Origin: Candidatus Hydrogenedentota bacterium | GTDB lineage: Bacteria > Hydrogenedentota > Hydrogenedentia > Hydrogenedentales > JAEUWI01 | Direction: 5' to 3' | DNA length: 64,000 bases | Assembly: GCA_016791475.1 (NCBI GenBank) | Contig: JAEUWI010000005.1 | Location: 62,001 to 126,000 of the forward strand | Part shown: positions 36,968-44,592 of the stretch, one piece after another | How positions within the stretch are numbered: position 1 is the stretch's first letter | Layout: every line of letters starts with the position of its first letter | Notes under the pieces: generated by a model | Told to the model about the DNA's origin: nothing | Databases searched by the model: none | What the model saw: only the letters and a program-made list of their open reading frames with translations | Program-made: the position numbers and the translations under genes

Positions 36968-37948
36968 ATGAGCCTGCTGGACGTACAAAATCTTCAGACC
37001 GCCTTCCACACCCGCGACGGTGTCATCCGCGCTGTGAATGGAATCTCTTACCGCCTGGAACCCGGCGAAACCCTCGGTATTGTGGGCGAATCGGGCTCGG
37101 GCAAGTCGGTGTCGCAGTACTCTCTTCTCGGACTCCTGCCCGTGCCCCCGGCACGGGTGGAATCCGGCACGGCGCACTTCGAAGGCATCGATCTACTCGC
37201 CGCAACGCCGGCGGCGCTGCGGAAGATACGCGGTGGCCGCATTTCGATGATTTTTCAGGACCCCATGACGGCGCTGAACCCGTACATGCGCGTGGGCAAG
37301 CAACTCATGGAGCCGTTGCTGCTCCATAGCAACATCTCAAAAGCCGAGGCCCGCATGCGGGCGATTCATGCGCTGGGCGAGGTGGGTATTCAGGATGCGG
37401 AAAGCGGCCTGAAGCGCTACCCCCACGAGTTTTCCGGCGGCATGCGCCAGCGCATCATGATTGCGATGGCCCTGATTACGCGGCCCGCCCTGCTAATCGC
37501 CGACGAACCCACCACGGCCCTGGACGTGACCGTGCAGGCCCAAATCCTTGCCCTCATCAAACAGCGCCAGCGCGATCTCGGCATGGCGGTGATCATGATC
37601 ACCCACGACCTCGGCGTCATCGCGGCCACCTGCAATCGCGTACTGGTCATGTATGCCGGGCGCATTGTGGAGTCGGCGACCCGCGAGGTGCTCTTCAGCA
37701 AACCCGCCCACCCCTACACGAAAGCGCTCATGGCTTCCATGCCCGCCCTGCACCAGTCCGGCGATGCGCTCTACACCATTCCCGGCATGCCGCCCGACAT
37801 GGGCCGGGAAATCAAGGGCTGCGCCTTCGCGCCGCGCTGCGAGTTTGCGCAGGACGCGTGCCGCACCGGAGCAATGAAGCTGGCCGAAGCGCAGCCGGGC
37901 CAGGAGACTGCGTGCATTCGCGTGCAGACCGGGGAGGTGGCGTTGTGA
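36968..37948 (+). CDS. oppD: Oligopeptide/dipeptide ABC transporter ATPase, OppD type
   Basis: The 326-residue ATPase has Walker A GESGSGKS, the Q-loop MIFQDPMTALNP, signature FSGGMRQRIMIA, Walker B LLIADEPTTALD and the switch His in MITHDLGVIAA. The C-terminal extension with cysteines (GCAFAPRCEFAQDACR) is the OppD/F Fe-S or cysteine-rich tail. A GAAGGA site precedes the ATG. It powers transport with OppF. The gap of 244 bases to oppF is unusual and is filled by an inverted-repeat element. Confidence 0.95.
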   Translation: MSLLDVQNLQTAFHTRDGVIRAVNGISYRLEPGETLGIVGESGSGKSVSQYSLLGLLPVPPARVESGTAHFEGIDLLAATPAALRKIRGGRISMIFQDPMTALNPYMRVGKQLMEPLLLHSNISKAEARMRAIHALGEVGIQDAESGLKRYPHEFSGGMRQRIMIAMALITRPALLIADEPTTALDVTVQAQILALIKQRQRDLGMAVIMITHDLGVIAATCNRVLVMYAGRIVESATREVLFSKPAHPYTKALMASMPALHQSGDALYTIPGMPPDMGREIKGCAFAPRCEFAQDACRTGAMKLAEAQPGQETACIRVQTGEVAL

Positions 37949-37974
37949 TTCCGCGCACAAAAGAGCACTACGGT

Positions 37975-38157
37975 CGTGCCACGCGATCCGGCAACGCCGG
38001 TTCGTGTGCCATAAGCCTCGTGGACTTGGGACATTGGAGCAGGCCGTGTCCGAGCGGCGGAATTGAGTCTCAACCACTCGCCCAAACACCCCTTTTGTTG
38101 TTCTGGTTTGACCTCGAAACGGGCACACGAACCGGCGTTGCCGGATCGCGTGGCACG
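37975..38157. repeat. REPIN/MITE-like element with perfect 36-bp inverted ends between oppD and oppF
   Basis: The 36 bases at 37975-38010 are the exact reverse complement of 38122-38157. Each arm holds a small hairpin, CCGGC AAC GCCGG. The 111-base interior encodes nothing that I can support. The element sits inside an operon whose other junctions are 4-base overlaps or 3-base gaps. Perfect arm identity suggests recent insertion or selection on the structure. Confidence 0.88.
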
Positions 38158-38192
38158 TTTCCAATTTCTTTTGAATACGCCGAGGCCACATC

Positions 38193-39179
38193 ATGAATAA
38201 CGATTGCCTCCTTCGCATCGACAACCTCAAGACCCACTACCCCATCACTTCGGGTCCCTTCTTCAATCGCAAGGTCGAGTGGCTGCGCGCCGTGGACGGC
38301 GTAAGCCTGGAATTGAAAGAGGGCGAGATCCTGGGCCTCGTGGGCGAATCCGGCTGCGGCAAGTCAACGCTGGCGCGCACGATCATGCAACTCGTCAAGC
38401 CCGTTTCCGGCGCCATTACCTTCAACGGCAAGAACCTTACTTCCTACGGCAAGGAAGAGCTCCGACGCGCCCGGCCCGAATTCCAGATGATCTTCCAGGA
38501 CCCCTATGCATCGCTGAACCCCCGCAAGACGGTCTATGACACGTTGGCCGAACCCATGATCGCCCACGACCTCATCGACCGCGACGGCGTGCCCCATGAA
38601 GTCGGACGCCTCATGGAAAAGGTGGGTCTGGCGAAACGATTTGTGCGCAAGTATCCTCACGAGTTTTCGGGCGGTCAGCGCCAGCGCATCGCCATCGCCC
38701 GGGCGCTCGCATTGAAGCCCCGCCTCATCCTGGCCGACGAACCCGTCTCCGCGCTGGACGTTTCCGTGCAGGCCCAGATCCTGAATCTCTTGCGCGAACT
38801 CTGCATCGAAGAGCGCCTGGCGATGATTCTTATATCCCACGATCTCGCCGTGGTGAAGCACATGGCCCGGCGCATCGCCGTCATGTACCTGGGCAAAATT
38901 GTGGAACAGGGCCCCGCCGCCGAAGTCTTCAACAACCCGCGCCACCCCTACACCCGTGCGCTCCTGGGGGCCATCCTCCGGCCCACCGCCGGGGCCGCCG
39001 CCCAGCTCGAGAACCTGATGCTCCAGGGCGATCCCCCCTCGCCCCTGCACCCGCCCGCGGGCTGCGCCTTCCACCCCCGCTGCCCCTGGGCGACCCCGGC
39101 ATGCAGTCAGGCCACACCGCCGCTGGTGGCCTGTGGCGAGGGGCGCGTTGCGGCCTGCATGCGATTGGACGCGATGTAG
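38193..39179 (+). CDS. oppF: Oligopeptide/dipeptide ABC transporter ATPase, OppF type
   Basis: The 328-residue ATPase starts MNNDCLLRIDNLKTHYPI and has Walker A GESGCGKST, Q-loop MIFQDPYASLNPR, signature FSGGQRQRIAIA, Walker B LILADEPVSALD, switch His LISHDLAVVKH and the cysteine-rich tail GCAFHPRCPWATPAC. It is the second ATPase of the Opp complex. Its stop codon lies within the first bases of a downstream inverted repeat. Translation coupling with oppD is lost because of the inserted element, but co-transcription remains possible. Confidence 0.95.
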   Translation: MNNDCLLRIDNLKTHYPITSGPFFNRKVEWLRAVDGVSLELKEGEILGLVGESGCGKSTLARTIMQLVKPVSGAITFNGKNLTSYGKEELRRARPEFQMIFQDPYASLNPRKTVYDTLAEPMIAHDLIDRDGVPHEVGRLMEKVGLAKRFVRKYPHEFSGGQRQRIAIARALALKPRLILADEPVSALDVSVQAQILNLLRELCIEERLAMILISHDLAVVKHMARRIAVMYLGKIVEQGPAAEVFNNPRHPYTRALLGAILRPTAGAAAQLENLMLQGDPPSPLHPPAGCAFHPRCPWATPACSQATPPLVACGEGRVAACMRLDAM

Positions 39180-39301
39180 GGACAGCGTCGCCCCGTGACC
39201 GAGAGTCGGAAAAAGCACTGCAGGTCCAAGAAAATTCCAGTTCGGCAGATGCCCCGTAGAGAACTTCGAGATTCCGAAACTCGTGGCGACGCTGTCCCTA
39301 C
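39176..39301. repeat. 17-bp inverted repeat at the convergent ends of oppF and a lipoprotein gene
   Basis: GTAGGGACAGCGTCGCC (39176-39192) is repeated in perfect inversion at 39285-39301. The TAG in each arm is the stop codon of the flanking gene. The sequence ACAGCGTCGCCCCGTGAC recurs once more at 56560-56577, so it is a dispersed family. The GTAG start is like the tag of REP sequences recognised by Y1 transposases. Confidence 0.8.
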
Positions 39302-40152
39302 GGTGTCAGCGCCTCGGGCAACTCGCCGCCGAAGTAGATCATGAGATCCCGCCCCTCCGCCTTGGACTTTGCGATGCTCAGCACCCTTCGCTCCGCGTTC
39401 ACCTTTTGTGAATCGGCAAAATCCTGGGCCGCGCTCGCATCGTCAAATACTTCGATCACGATGTTGTCGTAGACGCGATACTTCGTGCGGAGCTCCTGAG
39501 CCAGGGCCACAACATCGTCCCGAGTGCTTCCCGCGGGCACGAGACCCGCCACGCCAATCAGCGTGGACGCCGTGCCGCCCAGCTCCGCAACGGCCTCGGG
39601 ACTGCGCCCCCATTCGTCCACCACGGTAAACTTAAATTCCTCTGCCGGCACGGCGGGCAACTGGGCCGCCGCCAGGTCCTCCAGGGACATTTCCGGCTTC
39701 GCCTCCGTTGCGGCGCCTGGTTCGGGCTGGGGAAGGCGGGCTCGCGCCGGCTCATCGGGCTTGGGCACCACGGGACCGACCGGTTGCTCGCCCCGCAACG
39801 TTGCTTTCAGGTCGCGCACCTCCGCCTCCAGCGCGGTGACCCGATTCACCATGCCCTCTTCGATGAGCTCGCGCAGGAGACGGATCTCCTGTTGCAGGCG
39901 CATCATCTCCATGGCTTCGATGGAGTGGGTGGGCGAAAGCACGGGCATCTTTTCTTCCTGGACCGTCGCCGCATTGGCCCCATCTGAGGCCGGTTCGGCT
40001 TCGCGCAACGTAAAATTCACCTGCTCCGCCGCCCAGTCGATCGCTTCGATACCAGTACGCACCGGCGGCGCTTCCTCGTCCTGAGCCGGAGCGGGACACG
40101 CCGCCACGAGCAAAAGGGCGGTTAGAAGCATATTTCCTGCAAATATTTTCAT
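39298..40152 (-). CDS. Putative lipoprotein with coiled coil
   Basis: The 284-residue product has an N-terminal signal with a lipobox-like LLVAAC (C19), then an acidic region, a coiled coil (about 75-120, MEMMRLQQEIRLLRELIEEGMVNRVTALEAEVRDLKATL), a Pro/Ala/Glu-rich linker and a C-terminal domain (about 170-284). That domain contains KFTVVDEWGRSPEAVAELG, VIEVFDDASAAQDFADSQ and VLSIAKSKAEGRDLMIYFGG. I do not recognise it. Its ATG overlaps the metallophosphoesterase stop in ATGA, so it is the last gene of a four-gene operon. An envelope role is inferred from the signal. Confidence 0.78.
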   Translation of the reverse strand: MKIFAGNMLLTALLLVAACPAPAQDEEAPPVRTGIEAIDWAAEQVNFTLREAEPASDGANAATVQEEKMPVLSPTHSIEAMEMMRLQQEIRLLRELIEEGMVNRVTALEAEVRDLKATLRGEQPVGPVVPKPDEPARARLPQPEPGAATEAKPEMSLEDLAAAQLPAVPAEEFKFTVVDEWGRSPEAVAELGGTASTLIGVAGLVPAGSTRDDVVALAQELRTKYRVYDNIVIEVFDDASAAQDFADSQKVNAERRVLSIAKSKAEGRDLMIYFGGELPEALTP

Positions 40153-41093
40153 CTTTGGTCCTGTTGGTCCATCGGGTATCCATCACCTTCAGTATAACAA
40201 CGATCCCGAAACGGAAATGCATGACAGCACCCCGGCTCCGGTGCGCTCCCATCGCCGAATACCGTCTCGAAGCGGAAGTCGCCTCCGGCGAGGTCCAGTG
40301 TGATCAGCTTCGCGCCCTTTCTTACGTCGTCGCCATAGCCCCCGTAACCCGTGGAGCGACCATAGGCGAAGACCACACCGTCTTCTTCAAACCAGCAGTC
40401 GTTCCGGTGGCTGTGGCCGCAGAAACAGGCCCGCACATTGGCCGCCGACAAAATCAGATCCGCGCCGGTGTCCCCTTCGTCTCCCCAGGCGAGCACCTCC
40501 TCCATGGCGATTCCATGAACGCGCCCCGCGTCGATGGCCCGCTGATAGCGCATGAGGGGGATGTGAAAAAATACGATGGCGGGCAGCACACGTTTCCGCG
40601 TTTCGGCCAGGGCCCTGGACTGTGAGAGCAGCCAAGCCAGATCGCCGGGAAGCCGCCATTTATCGCGGGAGTTGACGAAAAGGAGGTCCCAGGCGGTTTC
40701 ACCAGACGCCCCGCGCACTTCGAGATGACACTCGCCCCGTGGGGTGGACTCGGGGGCCGCGTAGCCCGGCGTGGCGCATATACGCGCCTGGGCCCGGGCA
40801 AAATCGGTGGCGTAATCGTGATTGCCCCAGGTGAATGCCCAGGGCGTCTCCAGCGAGGCCAGGAAATCCAGCTCCCGGGTCATCCACATACCGGCGGTCT
40901 CGGGTCGTGCGTCACCACACCAGATATCGCCCGTCACCGCGAGAAAATGGGGACGGTACCGCGCCACCATCGCACGGACATCCGCGCGGGTCCGCTCGTT
41001 TTCATATTCGCTCACGTCGGCGTGAAAATCGGTCAGTTGGAGGATGCGGAAGGCGCGGCCGTCTCCGGTGAGCGTGGGATTCTCCACCCTCAC
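40149..41093 (-). CDS. Calcineurin-like metallophosphoesterase
   Basis: The start is the GTG that overlaps the stop of the upstream methyltransferase (GTGA), giving 314 residues; longer in-frame sequence would be inside that gene. The metal ligands are in order: DFHAD, VTGDIWCGD, WGNHDYATDF, FFHIPL and CGHSHRND. These define a binuclear phosphoesterase close to the YkuE/YaeI and purple-acid-like groups. No signal peptide is seen. In this operon, between methyltransferases and a lipoprotein, it may act on a phosphorylated glycan or lipid intermediate, but that is inference. Confidence 0.85.
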   Translation of the reverse strand: MRVENPTLTGDGRAFRILQLTDFHADVSEYENERTRADVRAMVARYRPHFLAVTGDIWCGDARPETAGMWMTRELDFLASLETPWAFTWGNHDYATDFARAQARICATPGYAAPESTPRGECHLEVRGASGETAWDLLFVNSRDKWRLPGDLAWLLSQSRALAETRKRVLPAIVFFHIPLMRYQRAIDAGRVHGIAMEEVLAWGDEGDTGADLILSAANVRACFCGHSHRNDCWFEEDGVVFAYGRSTGYGGYGDDVRKGAKLITLDLAGGDFRFETVFGDGSAPEPGCCHAFPFRDRCYTEGDGYPMDQQDQR

Positions 41094-41755
41094 GCGGGCG
41101 AGACCCCGGATGGTGGCGCAATCCGCTTTACAACACACAGCCCGGCGACGTTGACGACCTCGACGAATTCGGTGGACGTTTGCAGCAGTTCCTGATAGAA
41201 GCGGGTGACCCCTTCCCAATCGCCAATGTCGTGGAATGCGATCAGGCCGCCCAGTACGACATGGGGAGACCACAGACTAAAGTCGAGTTGCGATGCTTCG
41301 TAAGAGTGGTCGGCGTCGATAAAGAGAAGTCGTATAGGGCCACTCCAACGTTCCGCGGCCTCCTGCGAGCTGGCCCTGACGGGTATGACGTGGTCCTCCA
41401 CTCCGAAATTGCGGATGTTCTCTTCGAACTTGTGAAAGGTGGTGCCTTGCTCCACCAGGGCTCTCACTTCGTGTTGGGCGTTCTCCTGGTGCTCCGGAGA
41501 CCCGGCGAAGTGGTCCACGGCGTAGACCTTTTCGCGCTGCGCGTTTTTCGAGCCGGTGGCAAGCCAGCAGGTGGACTTGCCCATGAAGCTTCCGATCTCC
41601 ACAATCGCGCCGCAGCCCGGCCCCTCTTCGGCCAGGAGCATGAGGGTATAGCCCTGAATGTCGATGAGGTAGCCGTCGATCGATTTGATGCGTTCGCCCA
41701 GGTTCGCATAGTTGAGCGCGGTTTTCAGTTTGAAGAGAAAGCTGTCGATCTCCAT
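41090..41755 (-). CDS. Class I SAM-dependent methyltransferase (Methyltransf_24 type)
   Basis: The 221-residue product has the SAM-binding IVEIGSFMGKSTCWLATG motif I, YAVDHFAGSPEH, then VIPVRASSQEAAERW and IRLLFIDADHSYEASQLDFSLWSPHVVLGGLIAFHDIGDWEGV. The last two are the metal/acidic site of the cephalosporin-hydroxylase-like or glycan O-methyltransferase group, often found in polysaccharide loci. The stop overlaps the next start in GTGA. A second methyltransferase gene lies 41 bases upstream. Confidence 0.87.
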   Translation of the reverse strand: MEIDSFLFKLKTALNYANLGERIKSIDGYLIDIQGYTLMLLAEEGPGCGAIVEIGSFMGKSTCWLATGSKNAQREKVYAVDHFAGSPEHQENAQHEVRALVEQGTTFHKFEENIRNFGVEDHVIPVRASSQEAAERWSGPIRLLFIDADHSYEASQLDFSLWSPHVVLGGLIAFHDIGDWEGVTRFYQELLQTSTEFVEVVNVAGLCVVKRIAPPSGVSPA

Positions 41756-41796
41756 GCCGGGTTGGGCCCTTTCATTTCACGTCGGTTTCGACCTGC

Positions 41797-42489
41797 TTAA
41801 CTTCTGAGAGAACCGTCTTTTCGGCCCACGAGAAACATCTGTCCGCCCATGAAATAATGGGCCGGGGGAAACATCAGGTAGAGTTTGACCAGCCAGGGCC
41901 AGCGTGGATAGCGGCTCTTGGTGGTATAGGGCAGAAAACGGGTGCGCACTTCCTCCAGCACGAAGCCGTTGGACTGGAGCGATTCGGCCATGCCCTTTTC
42001 GGTGAGGGGCAGGCTGTGATCGGAGTAGTCGTAGAAGCGCTCTTTAACCACGCGGATATTCGGCTGCATCACGATGATCCTGCCGGCCGGCCGCAACACG
42101 CGATACGCTTCCGCCAGACAATCGTACAGGTACTGGCGATCGGGGAGGTGCTCAAACACGTTGCTGACCATGATGCGATCAATGCTGTCATCCGGCACCT
42201 GCTTCAATCCATCGACCAGCTCGGCCACGATGCACTCCACGGAATCCGCCGCATGGCCCGTCACGTCGGGGTTATGATCGATGGCGTATTTCTTCGCCGA
42301 GACGATGTTATTGATGAATTCGCAGGCGCCCGCCCCCAGATCGAGGGTGGTGGAGTCGGCGGGGATGTAGCGGGCGAACCAGTGTTCGCAGAGCACCTGC
42401 CACAGTTCGATGCGGCCGCCCATCTCTTCCTCGCCGAAGCGGGTGCGGTAAATCTTCCGGTCTATGGTCAATGCGTCCTCACACTTCAC
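41797..42489 (-). CDS. Class I SAM-dependent methyltransferase (Methyltransf_11 type)
   Basis: The product of about 230 residues shows motif I TLDLGAGACEFINNI, YAIDHNPDV, IMVSNVFEHLPDRQYLYDCLAEAYRVLRPAGRIIVMQPN and a C-terminal region with RYPRWPWLVKLYLMFPP. The latter pattern is common among O-antigen and lipid-linked glycan methyltransferases. The start is uncertain: GTG at 42489 (VKCEDALTID) and TTG at 42471, which has GAGG six bases upstream, are both possible; sequence further upstream is control region shared with the divergent membrane gene. First gene of the minus-strand operon. Confidence 0.83.
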   Translation of the reverse strand: MKCEDALTIDRKIYRTRFGEEEMGGRIELWQVLCEHWFARYIPADSTTLDLGAGACEFINNIVSAKKYAIDHNPDVTGHAADSVECIVAELVDGLKQVPDDSIDRIMVSNVFEHLPDRQYLYDCLAEAYRVLRPAGRIIVMQPNIRVVKERFYDYSDHSLPLTEKGMAESLQSNGFVLEEVRTRFLPYTTKSRYPRWPWLVKLYLMFPPAHYFMGGQMFLVGRKDGSLRS

Positions 42490-42641
42490 CGTGGCGCTGT
42501 ATCGCGGGCCGCATGCCCGAGCCTGCGGCCCACGGGCGGTATTATACCGGCGCGCCGCACGGGCCGGTAGTTTGTTGACCCCGTAACCGGGCCTGCCCCA
42601 TGATAGCGCCTTTCCACCGTGCCGCACCGGGAATCTGATCC

Positions 42642-44561
42642 ATGACCCTCGAACACTTTCGCAAGCCTTTCACGCAGCGCCCCTGTCTGACGGGGGCCAT
42701 GCTCTGGACGGTCTTCTCGCTGTTGGCAGTCCTCCTGCGCGGCGTGCGCTGGGACGAGAACTACGAGTTCGCTCAGGTGATTTTGGGTCAGATCCCCTAC
42801 CCTGAAGGGCATCCCCTCTTCCAGTACGTCCACGGTTTTTACAGTCTCCAGACCTACAGCCTGGCCGCCCTCATGTATTTCTTCCCCGAGCCCCTGCTCC
42901 CAAATCTGCTGCGGAACTGGGCCTTTCTCGCCGCTTCGACGGTGCCCGTGTATCTGTTGGGCACCCTTTTCGCGCGGCGGCAACTGGTCGGCCACGTGGC
43001 GGTGATTTTCGTGCTGCTGCAGATCCATACCAGCTTCTACAGCACCTACCCCGTGCTCGTCTGGCCCATGATTTTCTCCAACGGCGCCATCGGACTCGGC
43101 TATATGCTGCTGGCCCTCTGGGCCCTGCTGGATCGGCGCTACCGCCTCGCCGGGCTGCTGCTGGGCCTTGCGCCCGCCGTCCACCTCGGCCAGTTTCCGC
43201 CACTTCTGATCATTGGCGCGCTTCAGGTCCTGTGGCTCCTGCGGAAAGGTCAGACCCGCGATGTGCTCACCCTGATTCGGTTTGCCATACCTGGCCTCGC
43301 GGCTTCGGTTCTTTTTGCCCTCTTTTTGCGCGGGTTCGCCGTAGCCCCGCCGGTGGACGGCCCCTATTTCAGTCCCGTAGCGCCGGAGTTGCTGTGGCGC
43401 ACCTTCATGGAGCGCTATGCCGGCCACCGCGCCATCCCCTGGACCACGGGCCACATCGTGCTGGTGGGGGCGGTGCTGCTGGCCGTTGGCCTGTTGGCTG
43501 TCCGCCGCAGCGGCGCCGGGCGTTCGAATACGCCCCAGGGACCGCTGCTGGAGAGTCCCTGGACCTGGGGCCTGCTCTATTGCGCCATCGCTTCGATCCT
43601 GGTTTGGTCCATCATGGCGGTCCACTATGTCATGGGACCCGACATCCCCTATGTGCTCGTGGGCTGGCTGCCCTATCGCCTCATGAACCATGTGGCCCCC
43701 GTTTTGATTCCGCTGCTGGTGGCCATTGGCTATACCCGCGAGGACCGCATGCCCGCTTGGATTAGCGCCGCGTTGCTGGCCGCGCTTCTCACCCCGCTGG
43801 CCGATCTCGCGATGGAGCGCGAAATGATCGCCAAGTATCTCGACAATGGAGAATATCTCTTCTTCTACCTCTTCGGCGGAACGATGGGCACCGGTTTACT
43901 GCTCGCCTGCCGTCAGAGGGCCGTTCCAGCAATGGCGGCTATTGTTGCGTCCGCCGCCGTGCTCGGGCTTCTCGCGGTCTTTCACCAGTATGGCGCCGCA
44001 TGCACGCTGGCGGGCGTGCTCGCGGCCTGCGTGCCCCTTCCCGGCGCGGTCACCCCGCGCGCGCTCCGCTTTGTCGGGGCGGGGCTGGCCTGCCTGATCC
44101 TGCTGGCCCTCGTGGCCCGGGAGGTCGAGGCCCGCAACCATCTCTATCGAAGTGATTTCCATCAAGCGGTGGCCGAGGTCATGGAACGAGAGGGCAAACC
44201 GCAGGGGATGATTCTGGTCCAGCACGATCAGGCGGGGGATCAGATGCAGTTTGGCCATCCGGTCATGGCGGATATGGCCACCATGCTGCATGGCGTCTAC
44301 CGCCCGGCCATCGCGCCCTCCGTCAATGCGATCTTTCAAGACTTCTACGGCGTCTATCTCGATCCCGCGGCGCCCCGGCCCGAGCCGCCTCTGGCGTGGC
44401 ATGAGGTGTGGCCTTCCTTTTCGCTGGAGACCTGGCAGCGGCTCTCGGTGAAATATGGCGTAGAGTATGTGGCCGCGCCGTCCTTCATGCGCCTGCCGCT
44501 GGAGATGCTGGTCCGAGGCGACCAGCGCAATTTCTACCACATCCCACCGGCGGACCATTGA
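42642..44561 (+). CDS. Polytopic membrane protein, GT-C glycosyltransferase-like
   Basis: The 639-residue protein has about ten to twelve transmembrane helices followed by a soluble C-terminal domain from about residue 490. After the first helix comes an acidic loop (VRWDENYEFAQVILGQIPYPEGHPLF) with the D/E-rich placement that GT-C enzymes use for metal and donor binding. A TYPVLVWPMIF helix and VHLGQFPPLLI loop also fit. The soluble end contains HDQAGDQMQFGHPVMADMATMLHGVYRP. GT-C enzymes transfer sugars from polyprenyl phosphate donors outside the inner membrane. The assignment rests on topology, not on a recognised family. It is 31 bases upstream of three sulfatase-like genes on the same strand. 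Confidence 0.7.
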   Translation: MTLEHFRKPFTQRPCLTGAMLWTVFSLLAVLLRGVRWDENYEFAQVILGQIPYPEGHPLFQYVHGFYSLQTYSLAALMYFFPEPLLPNLLRNWAFLAASTVPVYLLGTLFARRQLVGHVAVIFVLLQIHTSFYSTYPVLVWPMIFSNGAIGLGYMLLALWALLDRRYRLAGLLLGLAPAVHLGQFPPLLIIGALQVLWLLRKGQTRDVLTLIRFAIPGLAASVLFALFLRGFAVAPPVDGPYFSPVAPELLWRTFMERYAGHRAIPWTTGHIVLVGAVLLAVGLLAVRRSGAGRSNTPQGPLLESPWTWGLLYCAIASILVWSIMAVHYVMGPDIPYVLVGWLPYRLMNHVAPVLIPLLVAIGYTREDRMPAWISAALLAALLTPLADLAMEREMIAKYLDNGEYLFFYLFGGTMGTGLLLACRQRAVPAMAAIVASAAVLGLLAVFHQYGAACTLAGVLAACVPLPGAVTPRALRFVGAGLACLILLALVAREVEARNHLYRSDFHQAVAEVMEREGKPQGMILVQHDQAGDQMQFGHPVMADMATMLHGVYRPAIAPSVNAIFQDFYGVYLDPAAPRPEPPLAWHEVWPSFSLETWQRLSVKYGVEYVAAPSFMRLPLEMLVRGDQRNFYHIPPADH

Positions 44562-44592
44562 ACTGTAACGCGGACGAAGGCTACCATCGCGC

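Noticed and set aside
42486-43691. A 401-codon minus-strand frame across the membrane-protein gene
   Set aside because: It overlaps the start of a clear polytopic protein on the plus strand and is composed of Gln/His/Arg-rich low-complexity sequence.
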